50,223 bases of DNA from Asterionellopsis glacialis (GCA_014885115.2 WKLE02000079.1:40912-91134); one strand, 5' to 3'; numbered from the stretch's first letter, positions 21,929 through 33,765 are shown. Numbers and translations are program-made. The notes: generated from the letters alone by a model not told the origin.

Positions 21929-24900
21929 TCAACGTGTCAGCTGACCTCCTCCGACAAAGGAATCTCGGAATGAATTTTGGTGGTATGGCACTCTATAAAT
22001 GGAAGCATCATATGCGTTTATCTCTCCTTCGAACCGCGGTGGGACCAATTGCTTTGCGATCCTGGCTAATCTCCTCATCTCCTCTTTCTTAGATCCAAAG
22101 TAAGCTGTGCCTGTTCTACGAGACCTCTTGAGATATTTTACAACACGACGAACATTTGAGGCTGGTGTTTTCATAAAATTCTTTGCCACTGCAGTAAGCA
22201 TCAAGCATTGAACTGCTGACTGTTCAGAACTAGGATCGATGTGTTCTTCATTGATAATTTTAGGCTTCATTTTTCCTCGGAAAGGAATATTCAGACGAAG
22301 ACGAGCCCGTTCACGGTCACGGTCACGATCAGGTTCATCTTCGGAAGATTCCTTACCCGGACCTGTCAATGAGTCCACCATTTCCTGGAGTCTTTCAACG
22401 CGATCCCGCAGTTGTGAGTCAGCATCTAGCGAATCAAGCACTGTCGTTCGAAAAGTTTCTTGCAAGCGTTGAAATCCTTCCTCTAAAAACGTTACTTGTT
22501 CCTTTGAAGATGCAGCTTGTTTGGCAATTACTTTGTTCACAACATGCAGCTAACAAAGATCCCCGAAACAACGGCGAATTAAACGTTAGTAAATACGTTA
22601 CATTTCTTAGATACAAATGTCAGAAGAAAGAGCCACCATATGTTGCAAAACTTACTTCTTGAAGCTTCCAAGTAGCCGCCTTGGCATTGTGTTGCATCCT
22701 ATCCCTCTCTTGTGCTAGTTTTATAGATTCTTGCGCAAGGCGCTTCTTATGAAGGGACCCGGTTCGATTTGTTAACGCCTCTATTTTCTGCCGCTCTGTA
22801 TTCAGTAGAACCTGAAGTTCAACACACTTGTTGGTCAGGGTATGCAGATCACGTTGCAGCTCTCTTTCTCTTCGACTATAGCCTGAGTTTGCGATTTCCA
22901 CAAACTGATCCTCATTCTCAACACTGTTGGGAGCTTTCTGCATCCAAGGCAAAGTTACTTGTAGACCAAGAATACTGCGTTCGTTCATAGACCTGTGAGA
23001 AGTATCCATACCGGACGAAGTATTCCTTGTCCGCGTCGAGGTATCTATTCCACGATCTGTTCGGCCAAATCGATCCCCACTGGACCCACCGCTTGTCCAA
23101 CGAGACTAAACATGACAAAGAGACTTAATTGAGAATTCAATTCAGAGAAAAGGAGGGACAAGGACTGGAAACTTACATTCTGCTGTCCCCACCCACTGTT
23201 GGGTACTCTGTCGCGGCGAATGCTCTCATCCAAACCGGCAAGTTGATCTTCCTCGACCATAAAATGTTCTTCAGGCTGCTTGCTTTCTTCTTTCTCGGCG
23301 TCAGCGTCTGCAACGTAATCTATGAATTCTTCCTCAATCGTAGCGTCACTATCGCGAGATTTGATGAACCCAGCTTCAATCATCAACGTGTCCAAATCCA
23401 CCAGTCCACTCAAGTCTGGAGCTCCACTTAAGCAAGATGTTATTTCCAAGATATCAACAGGTCTGCTCTTCTCTATATCGGTTTGTAGATCCCAACAAAG
23501 TAATCTCATGTAACGGAGGAAGGTTATCGCTTCTTTCGCTCGGTTTTCAGCTATACCTAATTTGTGATCAAGTTCCGAGTTCTTCAAGGCAGATAGTTTG
23601 TTATCCCGCTTGGCTTCTGCTAACTCCGCGTCTTTCTTTCTTTTATCTTGGACGAGCAGTTCATTTTGTCTTCTCAGAACAACGAGCTCACTTTGAATAT
23701 CGGAAAGAAGGCTCTCTGCGCGATCTCTCGCCTGCATCACTTCTGCAAGCTTTTCAAATGGCATGCGTTTGGCGAGCTCCCTCGAGAGCGCTCTCCACTT
23801 TTGACTCCCTCCACGTAGTTCTTCGCTATCTTGAAAGACTAGAGCCTCTCGGCATGGGTTTTCTTCTATTTCTTCACCATCGGCAATTGCACGAATGGAT
23901 TTCCATAGTTCACCTGACAAGTCGTAGGGACCATCTTGTTCACCTCTATTATTTCTATCTTCCACCATTTTTGTAGCAAGCTCTTTCACAAATCCAACAA
24001 GCTCTCCCATCTTTACCTCAGTGGACAAGAGCCACCTTCTATAGTGATCTACGTTGGCATCTCCGTTTGCTCTTGGATAGTTTACGATTCTTCTGACCCT
24101 TTGTCCGAGACGGATTGTATTGGTGGTCTCCGAAATGTTATATGAACTAGGAGACGCTGTAATAATGAATGTTGACTTGCAGTTACCTCCTAGTGCATCT
24201 CTTAAAACACATGTTAGCTTCGACTCTTGGTATGGAGCCTCCGCATGGCCTTCTGTAAGAGATTTGATAACATTTCCAAGTGCGGAAAATGATTTGTGGA
24301 CCAACTTTGTCTCTTGTACACTCTGGCCTTTTCCTTTCGATTGCACTTCAAATGCAGCAAGTTTGGCAAGATGAAGGTACGAGCGTTGAATAGAACCTGT
24401 TACCAAATCTTTCTTTTCAATATTAATAATAAATATTGTGTGCGATCTTTTGGGATCAATATTGAGGCGGGTACCTAAGATAGATCGACATGCAATACTC
24501 CTATGGATCAGGTTGATTACATCTGATTCATCGAAACAATATGCTTCATTTGCTCCCTCAATTCGCACTCCATTGCAGTCCTCATTTACAAAAAGCGTCT
24601 TTCCAACTTGAGGTTCAAGAAGATCATACATCTTTTCCAAGTAGATGGCGACAAATGAGCATGATATTCGGAATTCTACAGTCTCTGGATGGTTCTCCAT
24701 GCATTTAAATATATCTCCTATCAGTCGAGGTGTTATACCGGCATCTTCGTCAGATAGTAGGTCGTTTGTGGTCACTGATTCGTCTTCAAAATGGTCTTCA
24801 TCCCGTTCAATTTCATATGGTAACTTTCCCATCAGTGTATGCACCTTTCCACTTCCAGTCAAGCCATAAATAATAACGCAACAATTTACGCCATCAAATA

Positions 24901-27900
24901 AGTCATCAATTATTGGGTAGCCCACAACCTCGTATACTGATTCCTGAGTTGCATCAGTATCAAATACCTGCATAGTGAAAGAACACACTTTTGTAAGAAA
25001 AGCTCTGGCTGTTTATATGTACATGGCTACCCGGTGAACGTGGGTGATACTTACATGATCATAACAAAAGTCATATTCGCCATCGAGCGGAGAATCGACA
25101 GTAAATTCTTTGGATCCCTCGTGGACCTCTATGCAGCTCCGGCTTCTCCGGCTAGTTTCAATTTTAGTCATGGGCCGCAAACGAAGACAAACACGGACAT
25201 TTGTATCACCTTTACTTTCTGTTTTCAACCACTGGTCATCTTCATCAAGACTTTCCAAGGAAGGACGGTTAGGATTACCAAAACCATTCAAATACACAGA
25301 GCTCTCGCCAGCAGTATGTCCTGACATTTCACAAAACAATAAGTTAGTTCGAGCCATCCTGATGAAAAAGTGTTTGGTGCAGTGCATTACTTGCTTACTT
25401 ACTTGAGATATCCAGTTTATCTGCTTCAGAAAGCCGTAAATTCAGAACTATAACAAATAAAGGAGACAATCAAACTGTGAACAAAATGAAAACACAAGAA
25501 CTGTCCAAACCTAATCAAAAGCAACAGCGATCTTACCATCTATTTCTTTTCGTGCGACCGCCAGATCTTGATCTTTTCGTTCTGCAGCTTTACGAAGAGC
25601 CTCATTTTCCCGCTTTAAGGCTTCAAGTTCACCCGTGAGACTACCAGCATCGCCATTTTGCGCCATTTTGTCTACGCCATTAAGATTTTCGTGCTTCTCG
25701 CCTATCTCTTCAGGACTCTTCTTAGTAAACCAGCTTAGTGGAGAAGTAAAGTTGTTTCTTGATTCAATTTCATCCTTCGGTTTCAAGTCAAATTTTCCGA
25801 GTTCGCCTCGAAGAGTATTGATGTTTTCATCAATTGTCGATGATGAAATATCCACGTCCCGTACAATGTTCTCCAGTTCCTTTCTCGCTAGCTCCAAATC
25901 TGCTTCCATTTCCTCGACAGTATTCGCATTGCCAATATCATTACTGCCTGATTCTAGCTCTTGCTTTGCGACCTCTAGGTCGTTTCCAATTTTTTCCGTC
26001 GCGGAACGCAACAAGGATGACACAGCTTCAAGATCCACCGGTTCGTTCTCTCCATCGATTGCTGATGTCTCCCCTAGATCCAAAGGCTGCTTGTCTCCAT
26101 CTGCCGATTCCTCCTCAATCTCCGCTGCCCCTTCTTTATCCTCGACGTCCAGATCAAGTTCTTTTGAAGAATTCTCTGATGAGTTTTCGGCAGCCTCCTC
26201 TCTTCTAATCTCTTTCAAATTTGAAGTTGGTTGATTATGTTCTGGTATAGGATGGTTTAAAGCTGATTTGGTTGTCTTTTTCACTGGTGTTGGTTGTTCT
26301 TGATCATCTGTACTTTGAATTACGTCTTTGGTATCTTCTGAATCTTTGTTGTCAATTTCATGTAATTCTCGTGCTATTTCGTTGTCTAGTGGGAAGGATT
26401 CTCTTTGGCTACGATTCAAATAACTCGATGGATCAGTGTACTGTGATTGCCGTGACACCATATCAGTCTGCAGAGATTGACGCGACAGCAGATCAGTCTG
26501 ACCAGAAACAACTGACGCATCAAAACCCTTTTTGTTCCCCCCGGGTGGTAAATACATTTGTCCAGCTACGTAGACACCAAAACGAAGAGCTGAGGCCGTT
26601 TCGCTGACATGTCTTTGTTGAGGACTAGCTGTAACAATTACCGAAATACCAGCACCTCGTCCCAAACTTGCATACAACAATTTTGTCAAAATCGAATCTT
26701 CCCTTGAAGGTGGAGGTCTTCCCTTTAGCGCTAAGGCATGGAGACATTTTCGCAGTGTCCCCAGTGACCTTTTGGCAGCTTTGGCTTCTCGAATTAGCTG
26801 TGAACTTGCACCATCACTCGATGCAAGTCTTACCAGTTCGGAATCAGCCAGGTCAACAATAAAAAAACTGGATGTAGCCCGTTTACCTCTTGAACGACTA
26901 TATCGTTCAAGCCGCAATATGATTACAATAGTCGATCGAGATATTCCCTCAGCTGAACGATCTTTGTAATATCGATTGGCGAGGCATATATGAATAAATT
27001 GTAATACTTCTGATTCTCGTCCACACACCTTTTCCACTGCATGCTCTACAATCGATCCACATTCTTTATCGCTTTTTACTTTGAGAGGTGTCCGATCTTC
27101 AGACAATAGATCGAATGTCTGATCTTGAGAAATTTCTACCATTGAAAATCTCAAAATAGGTTCTTCTGCTTTGTTGGAATCTGCTGAACTTAGTGATCGT
27201 CTTTTTATCATATTTTTGCGGAACGAATCAAAAATGTCATGCACAACTCGAGGGACGATACCCCTTTTTTCAGATTCAAGTTCTTTCCGTGTTTCTGGTT
27301 TTTCTACTCCCATTGATTCGCAATGTGTTGATGTTTCAGCAATGGTTTTGGGTTTGGGTGCAAAAACTTGATCTGGTGGTTCATCCTTTGTAAGTGTTTC
27401 TGCCCGTTGTGGTGCTTCACTAACTCCAGCACTTCCAAGAGAACTAATTCCAGTTTTTATACTTTTATCATCATTTTCATCTATATCCTCTGCCGGTGGT
27501 CCCAATACTGTGTGAGTCTTTCCACTCTTTGATTGCCCATACGCCAGAATACAACAATTCCGCCCAGCAACGAAATCTGAAACAAGCGACGAAGAAGATT
27601 CATTGTACACTGTGTTCTGTTGCGTGGAATCATCAAAAACCTGACCAATTCAAAAGAGGGAGAGAGAATGAGAAGCAATTCAATCGTCAATGCGTTTGTT
27701 AGTAAAGCCGGTGTTTTCCGAGATGGAATGGAAGCATCATCATGGTGCAGCCATAAAGCGAAGGAGCATCAACGACAGAAAAGGCCGCCTGAGAAACGAC
27801 AATTCTTCCCTTTGCTAAAGATAGTATATCTTACGTCATAATAGACGTATATTATTACGAGTGAAAACTCTACATCACTTAAGAGAGATCTCCAGACATC

Positions 27901-28094
27901 CAAAAGAAAGATGACCCATAATGGAAACTTACACCGTCGAAGGAAAAAGCATGATGAGCGTTGTCACCGTCTTTTACCACAACACTCTTATCATCCTTAT
28001 TCAAAGATATACAAGGATCTTCCTGTTCTTGTTTCTCTCCCTCCTCGTGGGGTCGAACTCGTAGAAAAACACGAACGTTTCCTGTTCTTGTCAT
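21929..28094 (-). CDS. Predicted tandem kinesin: two motif-degenerate kinesin motor domains in one protein
   Basis: Seven exons (28094..27933, 27640..25537, 25447..25403, 25320..25055, 24967..23177, 23105..22656, 22549..21929) join in frame through GT-AG introns of 71-292 bp, giving about 1812 residues. Motor 1 (about 5-415) starts NVRVFLRVRP and has P-loop GQSKSGKT, switch I position GISRST, switch II DLADSE and an ~80-residue insert after the P-loop. An acidic linker and coiled coil follow. Motor 2 (about 815-1155) starts NVRVCLRLRP and has P-loop GLTGSGKV, switch I NIDPKRSH and switch II KLAAFE. Coiled coils and a basic tail (KYLKRSRRTG) follow. Kinesin consensus motifs are GQTGSGKT, NxxSSRSH and DLAGSE, so motor 2 lacks the P-loop Thr and the switch II Asp and Gly, and motor 1 lacks the switch II Gly. 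The fusion rests on a 45-bp exon and the acceptor ending at 25321. If the exon 2 donor is not used, translation stops near 25511 and motor 2 could be a separate gene starting about 25325. Confidence 0.75.
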
Positions 28095-29018
28095 GTTCGC
28101 TGAGAGAGTCGACAAGAGTTGTTAGGACTTTTACCGGTAGGTCCCGGCTTTATGACGGGTAAAAGTTTGCCTCCTGTCTTGTGTCTTGAGACTCCTGCCA
28201 CGCTCACCCCGCGCGTATGTATGCTAAACCTCTCTCTAGAGAGAGGACTACTTATTATTTTACTGTACGATGAACTTCGGAAACCACAAAGAGTCAATCA
28301 GCAGAAGACAAAAGTTCGGATTGGTGTGTAAGATGGACACACACCTACAGTACAGGTAGACCACTCGTACAGACTGCAATGCAAGCCCGCATGCATGTTA
28401 TGGAAAGAAACGTTCCCTTAAAAAATGTACCTGGTATAATAAAAACTCGTGTAGACTGGTCCCCTACAAGGTAAAGGTACAAGGAGAATTGGTCGATCCT
28501 AGACTACTTGGGACAACAAGTAGGGATACTACAGGTACAGTACCTTTTTCGTTTTCTCTCGTATATTATTTTGGACAAAATCAGAGGCGGGCAATACTAA
28601 TAACTATTGCTCTTATTTTTGTGGTAAATTGTATTTATAAGAACACACCACAGGCGCATTTAATTTTTCAACACACCTATTTTTCATTTTGACCAGCTCA
28701 CTTTGTCTCCTTCGACTTCTTTCTCTATCTCCTCTTCAATAGGTGTCCAACTTCACATTATAATTCGTGTCGTCCATCCATCCCTCCATACATGAAAAGC
28801 ATTGACGTCGGAGAAGTTGATGACTTTCTCTTTCCTTTTAGGGCCTTTACAATATTGTTGTAAAAAGTTAAAGCGAATCTTCAAAAACTAGGATAAATAT
28901 TGCTCATAAAGCATGCTAAAGCTGATCCCCTTTAAAAAAAAAGTTTGTAAATCACGCCTTCAAGAGTTAGTGTGCTTATTTGTCCATCTTTAACCCTGTT
29001 TAAATAAACATATATAAA
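28095..29018. other. Intergenic: kinesin promoter and K+ channel 3' flank
   Basis: Next to the kinesin start lie TTACCGGTAGGTCCCGG (about 28132), a member of the intergenic motif family, and an 18-bp perfect palindrome CCTCTCTCTAGAGAGAGG (28229-28246). Further members include GTACCTGGTA near 28429 and CCTACAAGGTAAAGGTACA near 28463. An in-frame TAA just upstream of 28094 closes the kinesin frame, supporting that ATG as the first usable one. No other gene was found. Confidence 0.5.
28229..28246. promoter_or_regulatory. 18-bp perfect GA/CT palindrome upstream of the kinesin gene
   Basis: CCTCTCTCTAGAGAGAGG equals its own reverse complement. It lies about 135 bp upstream of the kinesin ATG. A similar 18-bp palindrome lies upstream of the K+ channel gene. 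A GAGA-type binding site is possible, but this is inference. Confidence 0.4.
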
Positions 29019-31289
29019 TTATTCCGACTGTTTTTTGTTACCACTTGCATCCAAACCAGTTTTAGAACGGGTACTCTCAGTATCTTCATCTGATATCATC
29101 GCCAACGACTCTTGCCAATCATACGATGGACTGGATGATGAAGGTTTTTGAAAGGCTCTCCACAAAGAATGACGTCGCAGTTGATGCTGGCTTTTGCTCA
29201 ATAGTTGTCGTTTGTATCTTGCTAATTGCAATTTCCGTTTTGTACTTTTCAGTTTTCGTCGAGCAACAGCAATCAAATCAGCACGCGTCAATGTCCCACT
29301 TTTGTCTACATCCAGTCGTTCAAATTGAGAATGCAATTCGTGAATAAGCTCCTCATCGACCTTTTTCATGGCAATCAACATAAATGCTACAAAATCTTCT
29401 CGTGTTACTGAACTACTTTTTGATGAACCACCATCACCACCTGCCATGGCCTCTAAGTCACACATTTGAAAGTTGTGTTGTTCAAACAATGCACGCCGAT
29501 ACCGCGCTTGTCGACGTTCAATTATAGAGCTTGACAATTCATGGAGAAATTCACCAATACAAGCAACCATAATAGGAATTACAAAGACAGCAAGAGCTCG
29601 ACTTTGTGTCGACGATGGTATTAAGTCTCCATATCCAATGGTGGATGCTGATATTGTAAAGTAGTAGAGCGTATCGACCCATCCCCATTCTTGTTCTGAA
29701 CCAATTAAGAAAGAACTTAGGAAAGACAGTATAAATATACGAAGGACGACCAATATCAAAGGGGGTATACCAATACGTCGATCACGCCTATCATCGTTGC
29801 TGCTCCCGTGCTCTTCTTTTTTAGTTTCACCTCCCCTTTTCTGCTTCTGCCTTTTTAATCTTTTATCATCCTGTTGTTCTTCACCATTTCCATTTATATC
29901 AACACGCAGAAGCGTTTCTTCATCAAGATCATCTGTATGAGCACCCCCATGATCATCATCGTGATAATAATGTTGAAGATGGTGTTTTCCTTTTATTTTT
30001 CCAACCCTGCTTGCAACACCAAATAAATTCAATGTGTAATATTGACTCATTCTTTGTGCAGAATCAATAGCTGAAACCTGTGATTCAATAACGTTACTTC
30101 CCAATACACCCAGTGCAATACCAAGACTAACAATCCCAATCAAGGCATAAAAGCATGTAAATATTTTAGATGTATTCGATGATGGAGATAAATCGCCATA
30201 GCCAATTGTTGTAAATGTTACCACAGCAAAATAAAGTGAATCTACGATTGGCCATTTCTCGAATACAAATGAGTAAGCAAGAATCGAAAAGCTTAAATAA
30301 ATGATAATAGCAACAATGCAGGTATATAGAGGCGTTTCAACAGTTTGTTGAACTTTCTTTTCCAACCGTTCTTTTCCTTGAGTATTGTTGCAGCTAGAAT
30401 TTTTTTCTTTCCTACCATGACCATTCATTGCTGCTTCTTCAGAAACGCCTTCACCATGGCTACCACTAAGAAGAGCTTCGTCACCGTAGTCATCACTATT
30501 ATCATCAAGAACTGATGACCATTTCGATTTCAATACTAGGGTATCCAAGTGTTTGTAAACACGTTGCCACAGAACTTTTCCATTGCGTTCGGTTGTTTTG
30601 GGGTGTTCTAGATCTTCGTTTTCGCTGTTTTGTATGGCCTTTTCAAGATCATCACTGCAAGAATAGAATCGTTCGCGTTGATCATTTGTACTAGACTGAT
30701 TTTCACAGGAGTAAAATCGCTCCCTCGAATGCGGTGGATCTTCAAATGTCACAGATGTTGTGCGAGGTTTTTGTATTGGGTATGGAGGTGGTATTGGAGG
30801 TATTTTTTTAGGTGATATTGTTGCTCCCTGTGATTGCATTTGTTTATTATTTTTGTTATCGTTGTTGCTGAACGATGAAAAAGATGAAGTTGGACGCCAT
30901 GATGCTGTCAATGTATCATAATTTGTAGTAGAATCATCTTGAGAATCCCATGATAATGAAGTGTCCATTTGGTGTTTATGCTGTTGCTGACTACTTAAGA
31001 GACCTGTTGACTCATCACAAAAAACAACAACACTTGCGTCTTCTTGTTCATGTTGTTGCTGTTGTACAGTATTAAATTCATTTTCACCCTTTGCCTTCTT
31101 CTCATCATCTTCTGTAGCTTTTTCTTTAATCCAAGAGATACCCGAAAAACTAACAGACTTCCTACAAGTTGTACTTGTGTCTTCTACTTGATTCGATGTC
31201 ATTGTTGGTATGTCATCAGAGGATAAAATATTTGATGATTCTATATCTTTCCTAGAAAAGTTTGGTTCTAGAAATGATGCCATTATCAT
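29019..31289 (-). CDS. Two-pore-domain potassium channel (TPK-like) with EF-hand
   Basis: An intronless frame of 756 residues. The long N-terminus (1-315) is polar and rich in Ser, Gln and Asp. Two pore units follow: a TM at about 320-342, selectivity filter TIGYGD (361-366) and a TM at about 374-400; then a ~100-residue charged loop, a TM at about 508-530, filter TIGYGD (550-555) and a TM at about 564-588. The C-terminus carries an EF-hand loop DVDKSGTLTRAD (660-671), with Asp instead of the usual Glu at position 12. Plant TPK channels have the same order (4 TM, 2 pores, C-terminal EF-hands) and are K+-selective, often Ca2+-activated vacuolar channels. One clear EF-hand is visible here, plus a weaker preceding helix (TREDFVAFMLIAMK). 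The membrane location cannot be told. A second in-frame ATG lies two codons downstream. Confidence 0.92.
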   Translation of the reverse strand: MIMASFLEPNFSRKDIESSNILSSDDIPTMTSNQVEDTSTTCRKSVSFSGISWIKEKATEDDEKKAKGENEFNTVQQQQHEQEDASVVVFCDESTGLLSSQQQHKHQMDTSLSWDSQDDSTTNYDTLTASWRPTSSFSSFSNNDNKNNKQMQSQGATISPKKIPPIPPPYPIQKPRTTSVTFEDPPHSRERFYSCENQSSTNDQRERFYSCSDDLEKAIQNSENEDLEHPKTTERNGKVLWQRVYKHLDTLVLKSKWSSVLDDNSDDYGDEALLSGSHGEGVSEEAAMNGHGRKEKNSSCNNTQGKERLEKKVQQTVETPLYTCIVAIIIYLSFSILAYSFVFEKWPIVDSLYFAVVTFTTIGYGDLSPSSNTSKIFTCFYALIGIVSLGIALGVLGSNVIESQVSAIDSAQRMSQYYTLNLFGVASRVGKIKGKHHLQHYYHDDDHGGAHTDDLDEETLLRVDINGNGEEQQDDKRLKRQKQKRGGETKKEEHGSSNDDRRDRRIGIPPLILVVLRIFILSFLSSFLIGSEQEWGWVDTLYYFTISASTIGYGDLIPSSTQSRALAVFVIPIMVACIGEFLHELSSSIIERRQARYRRALFEQHNFQMCDLEAMAGGDGGSSKSSSVTREDFVAFMLIAMKKVDEELIHELHSQFERLDVDKSGTLTRADLIAVARRKLKSTKRKLQLARYKRQLLSKSQHQLRRHSLWRAFQKPSSSSPSYDWQESLAMISDEDTESTRSKTGLDASGNKKQSE

Positions 31290-32108
31290 GAAATTCTTTT
31301 TTCGTTTTCAATAGTTCAAGGTTCTTTTTTAACAGCTTGAAAGGTAGTTAGTTAGTCAGTTAGTCGGCAAATCGTCCATGAAAACGAAATTACAATAACC
31401 AATCGGGATTAAAATTTGCATCGATATCGATCGAACTATAGAAAAAAACGAGAGAGAGCTCTCTCTCAAAACTTTCTCAAACTGGGTCGGGATGAGATTC
31501 GCTCATTGATTCTTTGTTTTGTGAAACGGAAAAACTGATGTTCGGATTTTCTGGTGTCAACCTTGACGCGAGGAGGTGCGTGATAGAGGTGAGCGGAGCA
31601 TTCATAAAGGTTGGACCTCTGCACCAATGGGAACTTCTGAAAGAGGTGGCATGTGCCATTTACAGACAGACGATTTGTAACTCTATGCGTAGGACCTGGT
31701 AGTCCTAGGCACCGACAGGTAGGTCCTACTAATTACCAGGTATAGTACCGTATGCCTTATCAGGTAGTTACCGTAGTCCTACTCCTCGTACAAGGTACAT
31801 TCGGTACCAGGTAAGCGATCCAGGCAATTACCAGAAAGACAGTGCACTCACTATCGTTTCTCGGACATAACATTGAGAAGATGGACAAGATGAACACAAA
31901 AATAGCGAGGAAAGAAGCCAAAAAAGCATCATGAGGATCGATGGAGCTGGAATCATCCCAATGATCAATATCTCTAGAGAAACCCCAATGATCACCTTGT
32001 AAAACCATGCGGACTTGCGAAAAACATGCCATTTTGCTCTTGCTGACACCAACAATCAAAGTAACACCACCCACCGCTAATTCCAGAAACTACAAACTAT
32101 CTTCAACC
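31290..32108. promoter_or_regulatory. Shared upstream region of the K+ channel and methyltransferase, with a palindrome cluster
   Basis: An 819-bp divergent gap. It holds the perfect 18-bp palindrome GAGAGAGAGCTCTCTCTC (31450-31467). Between 31689 and 31812 there is a dense set of motif-family members: GTAGGACCT (31689-31697) inverted against AGGTCCTAC (31721-31729), then TACCAGGTA, CGTAGTCCTAC and GGTACCAGGTA. The methyltransferase frame is open upstream to 32007 but the ATG at 32109 begins the signal peptide. Confidence 0.5.
31450..31467. promoter_or_regulatory. 18-bp perfect GA/CT palindrome upstream of the K+ channel gene
   Basis: GAGAGAGAGCTCTCTCTC is self-complementary and lies about 160 bp upstream of the channel ATG. 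It is comparable to the palindrome upstream of the kinesin gene. The function is inferred only. Confidence 0.4.
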
Positions 32109-33492
32109 ATGCTAGGTAGACTATCTTTCTTCGTTCGAAACCGTTCACCGGTATTACTTCTTTGTTTCCTCTTCTCGAACAATATAGGTTCTACAAATGC
32201 AGGGTTTTTATGTCGTCAGACAAGCAGTCATGAACTGGCTTCTTCCTCGAAACAATGTCTATGGGTGTTACATTATCAAAGTAACAAAAAACCAAGCGAA
32301 CAAGAACAAGGGCAAAGAGATAGGAGAGTATCATTATCAACAAGAAAGAAAAAGATGACAGTTCCTTCCTGTACATCACCACCGGGGGCAGAACAAAAAC
32401 GACGTCGAAAATTGTTGATTCTAATTTCAGGTCTGTACGTAGCACCATTATCATTTACAAGTATTGCTGATGCTTCTGAAGAAATACCAAATGAATGTAG
32501 AAATGGAAATCTTGTCATGGAAAATGCTGTGCCTGGAGCGTATCAGCAAGTTTGTATGACATTATCAGAACGTCAAATACCACTCAAGGTAAGCTGTTCA
32601 GACGGTTCTCTTGACTAGACGGCAGAAAGGCACATCCCTTTTGAATACACAACTTTAAAGGTTAAGCTTGCATCTGACATTTTTTCGCCATCTACTGTTG
32701 AAAAAATAATGTAAAATACTGTACCTATTTTTATTACTGGTAAAGGCAACACAAGATATATTATCTATACTTCAAGGTGATGCTGTTGGTGCAGGAAGGA
32801 CTGGTGTAGCAGTTTGGAATTCAGGTTTGCTTTTGACTCGATTATTGGATGCACTAACAATATCTAATTCAAAATGGCTGCAAGGAAAAACTGTTATTGA
32901 ATTAGGAGCTGGTACAGGACTGGCGTCTATTGCAGTTGGTAAATTTGGGGCAAAACGTGTCATTGCTACAGATGGCAACCCTGATGTTGTGGACTTAGCG
33001 CAACAAAATATTAATCGCAACTTTCAATTTGACGAAGAATCATCAGAGGACAGAAGAATTATGGCAACGCCATTATCATGGGGATTTTTAGATGCGAGTG
33101 ATTATATGGACACAGCTGATGTTATCATTGGGAGTGATCTAACCTATAATAGTGGTACATGGAAAATTTTGTCAGAAACATTCAGTACAGTATTGAAACC
33201 AGGTGGTATTGTACTGTATCTCAGTCTTGGACATGCAGGATTCAACGTGAATGGTGAATTGAATGGTTTCTTGTCGGTTGTAACAAGCGAAGGACAATTA
33301 GAAGTGTTACCCGATTACTACAATTCAAATAATGGTAGCATGGATGACGATCCAAATTGGCCCTTACCGGTTTCATCTGTATCCAAATTATTATCGCAAT
33401 GTATATCCAAAGAAGAGCAAACTGTACTAAATGGAACAGGTGGCGCAAAAGTTGTAGTGCTACGAAAAAAAATGGGTCGAAAGATCAAGTAA
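32109..33492 (+). CDS. METTL21/FAM86-type (Methyltransf_16) SAM methyltransferase with organelle leader
   Basis: Two exons (32109..32588 and 32746..33492) join in phase 0 across a 157-bp intron, giving 408 residues. The catalytic half shows the family-16 signature: GVAVWNSGLLLTRLLD, then SAM motif I VIELGAGTGLASIAVGKFGA, an acidic ribose contact ATDGNPDVVDLA, and DVIIGSDLTYN, where the DxxY-type motif appears as DLTY. Such enzymes usually methylate Lys side chains of specific proteins. The N-terminus has two hydrophobic stretches: a signal peptide (residues about 13-30, ending STNA|GFLC) and, after a polar stretch and a KRRRK cluster, LLILISGLYVAPLSFTSIA ending near DA|SEE. This resembles the tripartite targeting of lumenal plastid proteins, though a membrane anchor is the alternative. 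The substrate is unknown. The start at 32109 is chosen for the signal peptide. Confidence 0.85.
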
Positions 33493-33765
33493 TATAATAT
33501 ATTCAGATAGTGACAACGAGTACTCTTCTTTTTTTGAGGGAATCTAAATTTCATATGTTATTGCTATGAAAGTTAGAATTTTGGTCTATTCATGAACAGA
33601 GGCATAGTGCTTTGGGCTTATTTTTTCCATCCAAGTGCAAGATTTGTATTGTATTGTTGCGTTTCACTGTCCTATTTCAGTCCAGCGTACCAGATACCGA
33701 CAATTTCACACTCCAGTCAACTTTACTCAAAATCCAAACCCGTCCATCTCTATGTAAACGCATAA

